Shown here one piece after another: positions 19,030 to 27,004 of a stretch of 52,635 nt of DNA. The notes under the pieces are model-generated. The model did not search any database, was not told where the DNA came from, and saw nothing but the letters and a program-made list of their open reading frames with translations. Origin of the DNA: Acidobacteriota bacterium (lineage in GTDB: Bacteria; Acidobacteriota; Blastocatellia; Pyrinomonadales; Pyrinomonadaceae). The first letter of the stretch is position 1. Each line of letters opens with the position of its first letter. The position numbers were made by a program, and so were the translations under genes. The DNA lies in NCBI GenBank assembly GCA_003222945.1, contig QHXM01000080.1:1-52635 (forward strand), in the 5' to 3' direction.

Positions 19030-21417
19030 GTGAAGCAAGCTTTTCGTTTGTCATGCGCCGTCGCCCTTTTCCTTCTTCTAGCAGGCGCGTCGCTCTCTAC
19101 TCAGGCGCAGACAACCCCTGACCCCTTTATCACGCAGATAACTTCGTCCGCCAAGGATTCGTTTGCTCAGGACATGAGCGGCGACGGTCGCTTCGTAGTC
19201 ATAGAATCCACAGGCGACATTTCGACAGAGAAGACCTCCTCGCGCAACAACGCCGACGGCAACCGCGAAATCTTTCTGTTCGACTACGCGCAGCGCCGCA
19301 TCTTCCAGATAACGAATACGACGAGCGCACGAGTTGACACAACGAAGCCTGCGCTCTCGACATCCTCCGACACAGATTTCAGCAACGTCAAAGTCGAAGT
19401 CAGCAACAACCATCCGGTCATAAGCAACAACGGGCGATGGATAGCTTTCAGTTCCAACGCAGTCTTGACCACCGCGTCGCAAGGAACATTTGACGGCGAT
19501 GCAAACAGCGCTGCTCTCGCTGCTGACGGCAATCAGGAGATTTACATCTACTTCATTCCGGCTACGACGAGCGTCAATTTGTCGAACGGGGCGGACGCTC
19601 CGGGTCAGGATTTAACACTGGGCGAGTTCACACAGATCACCAACACGCCCGCAAGCCGTCTGCCCGTTGCAGGAACAACTTCGAGCGCGCCTTTCGTAGC
19701 CTTCGATAACCGCGATCCTTCGGTCAGCGACTCTGCGGCAATAGTCTCGTTTGTCTCTACACGCGATCTCGTAACGGGCGGCAACGCAGACTTCAACCCG
19801 GAGATTTTTATCTTCAAGAGAAACGTAGCCTCGCCGCTCACGGGCGTTGTAACTCAACTGACGAACACGACCGGGCTTTTCACCTTCAACGAAAATCCGT
19901 CCCTGTCTGGTAGCGGCGCTGCCATAGCTTTCATCTCTAACGCGAACATCACCGTCGGAGGCTCTGGCAATAACTCGGACGCGAACGCAGAAGTCTATCT
20001 GGGCAGCATTAACACTACGACCGGAGCGGGCGCGGTCACGCGACAGGTTACGAACACGAAAGCGCCCTCTTCGGGCATCGGCATAAACTTCATGCCGCCG
20101 GGTCGTCGCCTGAGCCGCGATGGAAACTTCATAGCGCTCGAATCGCTCGCGGACCTTTCGGGCGACAGTTCAATAAAGAATCAAACTACCATCTTCGTCT
20201 ATAACGTTTCGTCGAATGCTTTTACGCAGATCGGTCCACGCGCTGATAATACATCTCAGTTCCGCTTCCCGACTTTCACTGACTATAACTCATCGCTTCA
20301 ACCCGCGACCGTCGTCTTCTCGTCGGGCTTGAATTTCACGTCCACCGGCGCGTTGCCGACGACCGCTACAGACGGATTGAATCCGAGTGGCGCGACACAG
20401 ATTTTCGCTGCGCCTTTGGGGACGAGTTCGCCCACTTTTACGCGGCTGACGAATAATCCGGGTACGCCCGGTCCAGCCATTCAACCGTTTCCGAGCAACA
20501 CGCAGCAGCGCATGGCCTTCAGCATTACAGCGACGGAGCTTGGCGGGCTTAACGCAGACGGTTTTTCCGAAGCCTTCTATCTTCTGAGTCGGCAAGGGAC
20601 GGACGCAGCGAGCGCGACGCTTTCGTTCTTTACAGGAGCATCTGAACGTCCCATTGTCACAGCAAGTCCGACGCCTCCGGCTGTCTCCACGCTCGCGCCC
20701 GGAATGCTCACAATCGTTCGCTCTGCTACGGCGCTTGCGCCTTCGAGCCAGATTGCAAGCAGCGCGTCGGAATCTGCGCATCGCCCATCGCTTCCCGTCG
20801 AACTGAACGGCGTCTCCGTCTCCGTAAACGGCGCGGCTGCCGGACTCTTCTTCGTAAGCACGGGTCAGATTAACTTCGTAATCCCGCCCGGTCTTGCGCC
20901 GACCACAGGCACAGTCACCTATCCTGTAGTCATCAACAACAACGGCACGACGATTCGCTCCACGCTTCAACTATCAATAGCGCAGCCGGACATTTTCACG
21001 CAGACAACCGCCTTCGGCTCAAACCGCGGACTTATTCTGAATGTCACGATTCCCGGAAGTGCAGTAGGATCGCCAGAGCCGTTTACTGTGACGACGACAT
21101 ACGTTGACTCAACTGGAAAGACAGTGACCGCTCCGACTATCTTGAGAATCTTTCTGACGGGCGTTCGCCGCATAACCGATCCGTCGCAGGTTAAAGTTAC
21201 CATAGGGACAACAGATATTGTTGGAACTGCTACCGCCAGCACATCCCCTATAGCAATATCGCCGACGGACACGCCCGGCACGGACCAGATAGACGTAACG
21301 CTGCCCGCATCGCTGGCCGGAGCAGGTGACGTTCCCGTGATCGTCACAATCACGGCCAGCGGCACGAGCTTCACAAGCCGCGACTCTACCACAGCGCCGA
21401 AGATAAGAATCCAGTGA
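19030..21417 (+). CDS. Secreted TolB/PD40-type beta-propeller protein with TIGR03437-like C-terminal domain
   Basis: 795 residues from GTG 19030, with GGAGG at 19017-19021 nine bases upstream and a signal peptide right after (MKQAFRLSCAVALFLLLAGA to TQAQ). The longer frame from 18892 is rejected on that basis. Residues about 30-560 hold repeated propeller strands (GRFVVIESTGDIS, NREIFLFDYAQRRIFQIT, GRWIAFSSNAVL, NAEVYLGSINT) like PD40/WD40-type periplasmic propellers. The end (LAPGMLTIVRS, VSVNGAAAGLFFVSTGQINF, VIPPGLAPTTGTVTYPVV) matches the C-terminal domain common in Solibacter-type exported proteins. It has no enzymatic motif; a binding or scaffolding role is likely. The stop codon overlaps the start of the next inverted repeat. 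Confidence 0.85.
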   Translation: MKQAFRLSCAVALFLLLAGASLSTQAQTTPDPFITQITSSAKDSFAQDMSGDGRFVVIESTGDISTEKTSSRNNADGNREIFLFDYAQRRIFQITNTTSARVDTTKPALSTSSDTDFSNVKVEVSNNHPVISNNGRWIAFSSNAVLTTASQGTFDGDANSAALAADGNQEIYIYFIPATTSVNLSNGADAPGQDLTLGEFTQITNTPASRLPVAGTTSSAPFVAFDNRDPSVSDSAAIVSFVSTRDLVTGGNADFNPEIFIFKRNVASPLTGVVTQLTNTTGLFTFNENPSLSGSGAAIAFISNANITVGGSGNNSDANAEVYLGSINTTTGAGAVTRQVTNTKAPSSGIGINFMPPGRRLSRDGNFIALESLADLSGDSSIKNQTTIFVYNVSSNAFTQIGPRADNTSQFRFPTFTDYNSSLQPATVVFSSGLNFTSTGALPTTATDGLNPSGATQIFAAPLGTSSPTFTRLTNNPGTPGPAIQPFPSNTQQRMAFSITATELGGLNADGFSEAFYLLSRQGTDAASATLSFFTGASERPIVTASPTPPAVSTLAPGMLTIVRSATALAPSSQIASSASESAHRPSLPVELNGVSVSVNGAAAGLFFVSTGQINFVIPPGLAPTTGTVTYPVVINNNGTTIRSTLQLSIAQPDIFTQTTAFGSNRGLILNVTIPGSAVGSPEPFTVTTTYVDSTGKTVTAPTILRIFLTGVRRITDPSQVKVTIGTTDIVGTATASTSPIAISPTDTPGTDQIDVTLPASLAGAGDVPVIVTITASGTSFTSRDSTTAPKIRIQ

Positions 21418-21520
21418 AAAGCAGAATCCAGAATCCAGAATCCAGGAGTCAGAATGAAAAGCTGACGCCGCTTTTCTTCTTCTCCTGGGTTCTGGATTCT
21501 GGATTCTGAATTCTGCTTTT
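21417..21520. repeat. Intergenic inverted repeat, CAGAATCC family
   Basis: The left arm AAAAGCAGAATCCAGAATCC continues with another CAGAATCC unit (21417-21448). It pairs with 21482-21520, the reverse complement built of the same 8-base word. The element fills the whole gap between the propeller gene (the first A of the left arm is the last base of its TGA) and the glycosyltransferase, ending 2 bases before its ATG. Confidence 0.95.
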
Positions 21521-21522
21521 AG

Positions 21523-22680
21523 ATGCTTGTCGGACTCGACGCCATCCCGCTCGCAAGCCCGCGCACAGGCGTCGGCCACTACACCTTCGAGCTTGCGCGC
21601 CATCTTGCTCTCATCGCTCCCGAAATTGAGTTTCAATTAGTCTCGCCCTTCCCGCTCGCATATGAGGTTCAGCGCGAAGCCGGGCTGGATTTACCCGCGA
21701 ATCTTCGATTCGTTCAGGCGAAAGCAAACGCGCTCAGGCGACGATGGTTTGCAGTCGGCCTTCCGCTCTACATCAGGCAATCAGGCTTCGATCTCTTTCA
21801 CGGCACAAACTACGAAGTGCCTTTGTGGGGCAAGTGTCCAAATGTTCTGACGATTCACGACCTCTCTCTGTTGCTGCACTCACAGACTCATGAAGAGCGG
21901 CTTGTGCGTAGAGGTCTTCGTCGCCTTCCCCTTATGGCTCGCGCGGCGCGCCGCATAATCACGGCCACCGAGAGTGTACGCGCCGAAATCTGCGAGCATC
22001 TCAGAGTTGACCCTAAGAAGATCGTCTGCACGCCTTATGCGCCACGCGATATTTTTCGCCCCGCGCCTCTGGAAGAGATAGTTGAGACCAAACAACGCTT
22101 GAAAATTGAGGACGACTTTATCCTCTTCGTCGGGACAATCGAGCCGCGAAAGAATCTCTTGACGCTCGTTCGCGCATTTGAAGAGATCACTCGCTCGACA
22201 CCTTTACGCCCGCAACTCGTCATAGCAGGCAAAGAAGGCTGGCTCAACGACGAGTTGTTCTCTAATATCAGGATGCAAGGTCTGGAAGATCGCCTGCGCT
22301 TCACTGGCTACATTCGAGATGAAGAGTTGCGCGCTCTCTATTCCGCTTGCCGCGCATTCGTCTATCCATCCATCTACGAAGGCTTCGGCCTGCCTACACT
22401 TGAAGCTATGGCGTGCGGCGCTCCTGTCATCACGAGCCGGATTCCGACTCTCCTTGAAACGGTCGGAACAGAGGCCGCGCGTCTGGTTCATCCGACAGAC
22501 GTTTCTGCGCTTGCCCGCAATATCGTTGAATTGTTGAATGATGAAAAAGAGCGGCAACGCCTTTCATCAGCGGGCCAGCGCCGCGCGGCTCAATTCTCAT
22601 GGGAGAAAACTGCGTGCGAGACTCTTGAGGTTTATAAAGAGGTACTGGAAAGAGACAGAATGCGGAATGATGAACGATGA
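21523..22680 (+). CDS. GT4-family glycosyltransferase
   Basis: 385 residues. The N-terminal Rossmann domain starts GLDAIPLASPRTGVGHYTFE, with the acceptor-side loop typical of GT4. The C-terminal domain has LFVGTIEPRKNLLTLVRAFE, LVIAGKEGW, RFTGYIRDEELRALYSACRA, and the donor-binding E-x7-E motif region in VYPSIYEGFGLPTLEAMACG. It transfers a sugar from a nucleotide-sugar donor, probably onto a growing O-polysaccharide on the cytoplasmic side. The ATG follows immediately after an inverted repeat, with no clear ribosome site. The last residues (RMRNDER) are encoded by the left arm of the next repeat, so the natural C-terminus may have been altered by it. The dideoxysugar operon follows. Confidence 0.88.
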   Translation: MLVGLDAIPLASPRTGVGHYTFELARHLALIAPEIEFQLVSPFPLAYEVQREAGLDLPANLRFVQAKANALRRRWFAVGLPLYIRQSGFDLFHGTNYEVPLWGKCPNVLTIHDLSLLLHSQTHEERLVRRGLRRLPLMARAARRIITATESVRAEICEHLRVDPKKIVCTPYAPRDIFRPAPLEEIVETKQRLKIEDDFILFVGTIEPRKNLLTLVRAFEEITRSTPLRPQLVIAGKEGWLNDELFSNIRMQGLEDRLRFTGYIRDEELRALYSACRAFVYPSIYEGFGLPTLEAMACGAPVITSRIPTLLETVGTEAARLVHPTDVSALARNIVELLNDEKERQRLSSAGQRRAAQFSWEKTACETLEVYKEVLERDRMRNDER

Positions 22681-22732
22681 ATGCTGAACGAAACACAAAA
22701 CTTTTCTATTCATCATTCACCATTCACCATTT
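22665..22732. repeat. Imperfect inverted repeat, GAATGATGAA family, overlapping a gene 3' end
   Basis: GAATGATGAACGATGAATG (22665-22683) faces the pyrimidine-rich complement-like block ATTCATCATTCACCATTCAC (22708 onward). Pairing is imperfect, but both arms are built of the word GATGAA / TTCATC. The left arm supplies the last codons of the upstream glycosyltransferase gene. Confidence 0.65.
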
Positions 22733-22759
22733 CTCTTCTGTTTGCAGTCCACAGAAGCG

Positions 22760-24097
22760 ATGAAGTATTCTCCTGAACTAATGACTGACAGGGCTGATGA
22801 GTTGCGCGCACGCATTCTTGAGATGGTCTCGGAGTATTACTCCGCTGCATTTCCAGAGCGCGAATTCATTCCGGGCGAGACGCCTGTGCCAATCTCAGGC
22901 AAGGTCTTCGATGCAGCAGAGATTCAACTGCTTGTAGATGCGGGACTCGATTTCTGGCTGACTACAGGACGTTACGCTGCGCAATTTGAAGACGAATTCG
23001 CGCGAATCTTCACTCTTCGCCACGCGATGCTCACTAACTCAGGCTCTTCGGCAAACCTGCTGGCTTTAAGCTGTCTCACGTCGCCTTCTCTTAAAGACAG
23101 AGCTTTACGCGCGGGCGATGAAGTTATCACAGTCGCATCGGGTTTTCCAACGACAGTCAACCCGATCATTCAGAATGGCCTCGTGCCAGTCTTTCTTGAC
23201 GTTGAGATTCCAACCTACAACGTTGACGCGGGACAGCTTGAAGAGGCTAAAAGCTCCCGCACGCGCGCCGTAATCTTAGCGCACACGCTCGGCAATCCCT
23301 TCAACCTTGAGCGCGTTGCTGAGTTCGCCAGAAAAAATAACCTGTGGCTGATTGAAGATTGCTGCGACGCTGTTGGAGCGAAGTTTCAAGACCGGCACGT
23401 TGGCACGTTCGGCGATCTTGCGACCGTGAGTTTCTATCCGGCGCATCACATCACTATGGGCGAGGGCGGCTGCGTGTTGACGAATCGCCCTGCGCTTAAA
23501 ACCCTGATTGAATCGTTCCGTGATTGGGGGCGCGATTGCTGGTGCGTGCCCGGTGTTGCGAACACCTGCGGCAAACGATTTGAGTGGCAGTTGGGCGATC
23601 TTCCATTCGGCTACGATCACAAGTACACATACTCGCACATAGGCTACAACCTGAAGTTGACGGACATGCAGGCGGCAATAGGTGTGGCGCAACTTAAAAA
23701 ACTGCCGACGTTCATAGAAAAGCGCAGGCGTAATTTTCAGTTTCTCTACGAAGGCTTGAGCGACATGGAAGAGTTTTTCATTCTTCCTCAAGCAACGCAG
23801 GGCGCAGAGCCAAGCTGGTTCGGTTTTCCTCTTTCAGTGCGCGAGGGCGCACCCTTCACGCGTGATGAAGTCTTGCGATATCTGGATGATTACAAGATAG
23901 CTACGCGCCTTATCTTCGGCGGCAATCTACTGCGTCAGCCCGCGTACCTTGGCATTCGACACAGGAAGGTTGGCGACCTGTCGAATTCCGATTTCGTCAT
24001 GAACAACTCTCTGTGGATGGGCGTGTGGCCCGGACTCGACGAACGTATGCTCACGTTCGTGCTGGACAAATTGCACGAGATGGCTGCGAGGAGGTAG
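22760..24097 (+). CDS. rfbH: CDP-4-keto-6-deoxyglucose 3-dehydrase (E1/RfbH), [2Fe-2S]-PMP enzyme
   Basis: 445 residues from ATG 22760 (TTG 22742 is also possible). It belongs to the DegT/aspartate-aminotransferase fold but is the dehydrase branch. [14 protein letters not shown] has His (H229) where aminotransferases have the PLP lysine, as in Yersinia E1. The iron-sulfur cysteines fit C-X57-C-X1-C-X7-C exactly (C202, C260, C262, C270), the E1 cluster signature. The enzyme removes the C3 hydroxyl on the way to 3,6-dideoxyhexoses used in O-antigens. It needs a reductase (E3/RfbI) and upstream CDP-glucose enzymes (RfbF, RfbG), none of which are in the window. It is the first gene of a four-gene operon, 7 bases from the next start. 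Confidence 0.95.
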   Translation: MKYSPELMTDRADELRARILEMVSEYYSAAFPEREFIPGETPVPISGKVFDAAEIQLLVDAGLDFWLTTGRYAAQFEDEFARIFTLRHAMLTNSGSSANLLALSCLTSPSLKDRALRAGDEVITVASGFPTTVNPIIQNGLVPVFLDVEIPTYNVDAGQLEEAKSSRTRAVILAHTLGNPFNLERVAEFARKNNLWLIEDCCDAVGAKFQDRHVGTFGDLATVSFYPAHHITMGEGGCVLTNRPALKTLIESFRDWGRDCWCVPGVANTCGKRFEWQLGDLPFGYDHKYTYSHIGYNLKLTDMQAAIGVAQLKKLPTFIEKRRRNFQFLYEGLSDMEEFFILPQATQGAEPSWFGFPLSVREGAPFTRDEVLRYLDDYKIATRLIFGGNLLRQPAYLGIRHRKVGDLSNSDFVMNNSLWMGVWPGLDERMLTFVLDKLHEMAARR

Positions 24098-24104
24098 ACG
24101 AGCT

Positions 24105-25037
24105 TTGCGCTGTCTTGTCACTGGCGCATCAGGCCATCTAGGTTCTCATCTCGTTGAGCGACTGCTGCGAGAGGGCGCTCAAGTCTTCGCGCTCGTAAGA
24201 CCCGATAGCGATTTATGGCGACTCGCAGGCGTGCTTGATCGAGTCGAATTGATTCGAGCAGATTTGTCAGACATTAAGCGCGCACAATCTTCTATCACTG
24301 AAGCGAAACCCGAAGCAACATTTCATCTGGCGTGGCGTGGCGTGACGAGTGGTTTCAAGAATGATGCCGAGCAGATTACGCTGAACGTCGCGGGAAGCCT
24401 CGAACTGTTCGAGACAGTCAAAGCAGCGGGCTGCAAGCTATGGGTTGGCGTAGGCTCACAGGCCGAATACGGCGCGCATAATAAGATTCTGACTGAAGAG
24501 ACGCCTATTCATCCCTCGACTGCTTACGGCGTAGCCAAATTGTGCGTCGGCCTGCTCACGAAAAAACTCTGCGAGCTATCAGGCATACGCTTCCTTTGGC
24601 TGCGGCTGCTTGCTATATACGGGCCGAAGGATGATGAGAGACACTTGATTCCTTCCGTGATTCGTCGCTTGCTTGCTGGCGAGTGTCCGAGACTTACTTC
24701 CGGCGAGCAGAAGTGGGATTATCTTTATGTACGGGACGCAGCGGACGCAATCTACAGGGCTGCCGCGACGACGGGCGCTCACGGCGTTTTCAATCTAAGC
24801 TCAGGCGAGGCGCGCACAATCCGCAAGCTAGTCGAACAAATACGAAACATCATTGACCCGACGCTTCCGCTGGCTTTCGGTGAGATTCCGACGCCAGCGG
24901 ACCAGATCATGCACTTGCAGGCGGACATCTCGAAGTTGCGTGAAGCAACAGGCTGGACTCCGCAGACGAACCTTGAAGAGGGACTCCGGCAGACAATCGC
25001 GTGGAACAGGAAAGCGGCTGAAGTTGCAAAGTTATGA
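24105..25037 (+). CDS. NAD(P)-dependent sugar epimerase/dehydratase/reductase (extended SDR)
   Basis: 310 residues from TTG 24105, preceded by a strong GAGGAGG about 10 bases upstream, inside the 3' end of rfbH. The Rossmann motif is TGASGHLGSH, the catalytic pair is Y-x3-K in STAYGVAKLCVG, and VGSQAEYGA carries the catalytic Ser/Thr region. The substrate-binding half has LRLLAIYGPKDDERHLIPSV. In 3,6-dideoxyhexose pathways the step after E1/E3 is an SDR reductase (abequose or paratose synthase, RfbJ/RfbS), so a 4-ketoreductase role is likely. Sequence alone does not fix the product sugar. It overlaps the next gene by 4 bases (ATGA), indicating translational coupling. Confidence 0.87.
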   Translation: MRCLVTGASGHLGSHLVERLLREGAQVFALVRPDSDLWRLAGVLDRVELIRADLSDIKRAQSSITEAKPEATFHLAWRGVTSGFKNDAEQITLNVAGSLELFETVKAAGCKLWVGVGSQAEYGAHNKILTEETPIHPSTAYGVAKLCVGLLTKKLCELSGIRFLWLRLLAIYGPKDDERHLIPSVIRRLLAGECPRLTSGEQKWDYLYVRDAADAIYRAAATTGAHGVFNLSSGEARTIRKLVEQIRNIIDPTLPLAFGEIPTPADQIMHLQADISKLREATGWTPQTNLEEGLRQTIAWNRKAAEVAKL

Positions 25038-25852
25038 GCAATAGCTCTCTTAAAGAACTCGCCAGAACTATACGAGCGCACACCCTCTGCATGGTCCACA
25101 AATCGCGCGCCTCGCACGTCGGCACTTGCCTGAGCATGGCAGACCTGCTCGCAGTCCTCTACGGACAGATTCTAAGAGTTGATCCGGCTCGACCCCATTG
25201 GCCTGATCGTGATCGTTTCATTCTGAGCAAAGGGCACGGCGCGGCTATTGTCTATGCTGTTCTGGCAGAGCGCGGCTTCTTTCCTGCCAGTTGGCTTGAG
25301 ACCTATTGCGAGGATGACTCGAAGCTTGGCGGCCACATCACGCACGCTGATGTGCCCGGCGTTGAAGCTTCGACAGGCTCGCTCGGTCACGGACTCTCGA
25401 TTGGCTGCGGGATTGCTCTCGCAGCTAAGCATGATGACAAAGACTATCGCGTCTTCGTAATGCTGAGCGATGGCGAGTTGGACGAAGGCTCTGCGTGGGA
25501 AGCAATACTTTTCGCTCCGCATCACGGGCTTGATAATCTTATAGCCATCGTGGACTACAACAAGATTCAGAGCTTCGGCAGCGTTCGTGATGTGCTTGAG
25601 CTTGAGCCTCTAGCGGACAAATGGCGAGCGTTCGGCTGGGCTGTGCTGGAGATTGACGGGCATGATTACGAGCAGATCATTGATGCTCTATCAAACGTGC
25701 CAATGGAAGAAGGCAGGCCAACAGTCGTCATCGCTCACACGGTGAAAGGCAAGGGCGTGAGCTTTATGGAGGACCAGTTGGCGTGGCATTACAAGTCGCC
25801 GGATGATGAGCAACTCGCGCGAGCGTTGATTGAATTGGGAGAGAGCAATTGA
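25034..25852 (+). CDS. Transketolase-like protein, N-terminal (TPP-binding) subunit
   Basis: 272 residues, the normal size for a split transketolase N-subunit. SKGHGAAIVYAVLAERGFF and GSLGHGLSIGCGIALAAK are transketolase landmarks. The TPP/Mg motif reads SDGELDEGSAWEA followed by NLIAIVDYNKIQ; Ser replaces the first Gly of the classic GDG. It forms an active heteromer only with the C-terminal subunit encoded next, with which it shares a 4-base overlap. Because the pair is fused transcriptionally to rfbH and an SDR, it may add a two-carbon unit to a keto-deoxysugar rather than serve the pentose phosphate pathway. That is inference. Confidence 0.9.
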   Translation: MSNSSLKELARTIRAHTLCMVHKSRASHVGTCLSMADLLAVLYGQILRVDPARPHWPDRDRFILSKGHGAAIVYAVLAERGFFPASWLETYCEDDSKLGGHITHADVPGVEASTGSLGHGLSIGCGIALAAKHDDKDYRVFVMLSDGELDEGSAWEAILFAPHHGLDNLIAIVDYNKIQSFGSVRDVLELEPLADKWRAFGWAVLEIDGHDYEQIIDALSNVPMEEGRPTVVIAHTVKGKGVSFMEDQLAWHYKSPDDEQLARALIELGESN

Positions 25853-26772
25853 GAACCGCTTTCATTGACACTTTGTGCGAGGTTGCGGAAAAGAATGAAC
25901 GCGTCTGGCTGCTCAGCGGCGATCTTGGCTACTCTGTGCTTGAAAGGTTCGCAGAGAAATTTCCGCAGCGCTTCTTAAACGTAGGCGTGGCCGAGCAGAA
26001 CATGATTGGCATAGCGGCTGGCCTTGCCATGAGCGGCCACATTGTCTTCACCTACTCAATCGCAAACTTTCCAGTCATGCGATGCCTCGAACAGATTCGC
26101 AACGATGTCTGCTTGCACAATCTAAACGTCAAGATCGTGGCGGTCGGCGGCGGCCTCGCATACGGACCAGCCGGGTACACGCATCACGCTCTGGAAGATT
26201 TGGCAGTGATGAGAGCGATGCCCGGTATGACGGTCGTAGCTCCGGGCGATCCCGTTGAAGCTAGACTTGCGACCAGAGCTATTGCGGACCATCCCGGACC
26301 ATGTTACCTGCGCCTGGGAAAAGCGGGCGAGCCTGTGGTGCACACGGTTGAGCCAAAGTTTCGCATAGGCGAAGCGATTGTCATGCGAAGTGGTGAGGAC
26401 GTGATTCTAATCAGCACGGGCGGGATGCTGGAAAGAGCGATTCGCGCGGCTGAGCTTTTATCCGACAGAGGAATCTCTGCTGGCGTTCTGAGTATGCACA
26501 CTGTAAAACCTCTGGACGAGAAGGCAATACACGGTGCGGCTCTTCGGACGCGACTCATCTGTGTTGTCGAAGAACATGGCGAGACGGGCGGCCTGTCTGA
26601 TGCGGTTGCACGCACACTTTCAGAGCATAATGCGACATGCGCTTTTGCAGCGCTTAATATTCCGGTCGAAGAGAACGGTAAGATTGGAAGCCAATCTTAT
26701 TTGGTTGAGCGTGCAGGATTGACTGCTGAGAGCATTAGCGAGCGCATCGCGCGGGCGTTGAAGCAACAATAG
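25849..26772 (+). CDS. Transketolase-like protein, C-terminal subunit
   Basis: 307 residues from TTG 25849, which overlaps the stop of the N-subunit gene. The catalytic Glu that activates TPP lies in RFLNVGVAEQNMIGIAAGLA. Other landmarks are PVMRCLEQIRNDVC, a pyrimidine-binding region YTHHALEDLAVMRAMPGMTV, VVAPGDPVEARLATRAI and the C-terminal domain VLSMHTVKPLDE with VVEEHGETGGLSDAVA. Length and domain order match split transketolases found in polysaccharide clusters. It is the last gene of the operon, followed by a large palindrome. Confidence 0.9.
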   Translation: MRTAFIDTLCEVAEKNERVWLLSGDLGYSVLERFAEKFPQRFLNVGVAEQNMIGIAAGLAMSGHIVFTYSIANFPVMRCLEQIRNDVCLHNLNVKIVAVGGGLAYGPAGYTHHALEDLAVMRAMPGMTVVAPGDPVEARLATRAIADHPGPCYLRLGKAGEPVVHTVEPKFRIGEAIVMRSGEDVILISTGGMLERAIRAAELLSDRGISAGVLSMHTVKPLDEKAIHGAALRTRLICVVEEHGETGGLSDAVARTLSEHNATCAFAALNIPVEENGKIGSQSYLVERAGLTAESISERIARALKQQ

Positions 26773-26794
26773 TCCGAGTAAGCATTTGATTGTT

Positions 26795-27004
26795 TAATTA
26801 ATCCAAGTTGCAAGTTATAAGTTGCCACTAGCTGAAGCTAGTGGGACTGAGTACTCTCTTTCTTTCGGCTTTAGCCAAAGATTTCGGCTAAAGCCAATTC
26901 TATTTTAACCACACTTATCCACTTGGCTTGTGCTAGTGGCAACTTATCAGTTAGTAGTAACTGAAACTTTTCAAATATCTATAGCAAGCAACTTGGATTA
27001 ATTA
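26795..27004. repeat. Large nested intergenic palindrome between convergent genes
   Basis: The outer arms TAATTAATCCAAGTTG (26795-26810) and CAACTTGGATTAATTA (26989-27004) pair perfectly. An inner 16-bp stem ATAAGTTGCCACTAGC (26817-26832) pairs with 26932-26947. Inside sits a hairpin GGCTTTAGCC / GGCTAAAGCC (26867-26895), plus CCACTAGC-TGAA-GCTAGTGG. The right outer arm contains the stop codon of the minus-strand VWA gene. It could act as a two-way terminator or be a mobile palindromic element. Confidence 0.92.

Noticed and set aside
20290-20970. 226-residue minus-strand open frame under the propeller gene
   Set aside because: Arg/Cys-rich composition and full overlap with a well-supported gene mark it as a GC-rich shadow.
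26795-27004. Insertion sequence or MITE with target-site duplication
   Set aside because: The palindrome is long and nested, but I cannot see flanking direct duplications or a transposase, so I list it only as a repeat.
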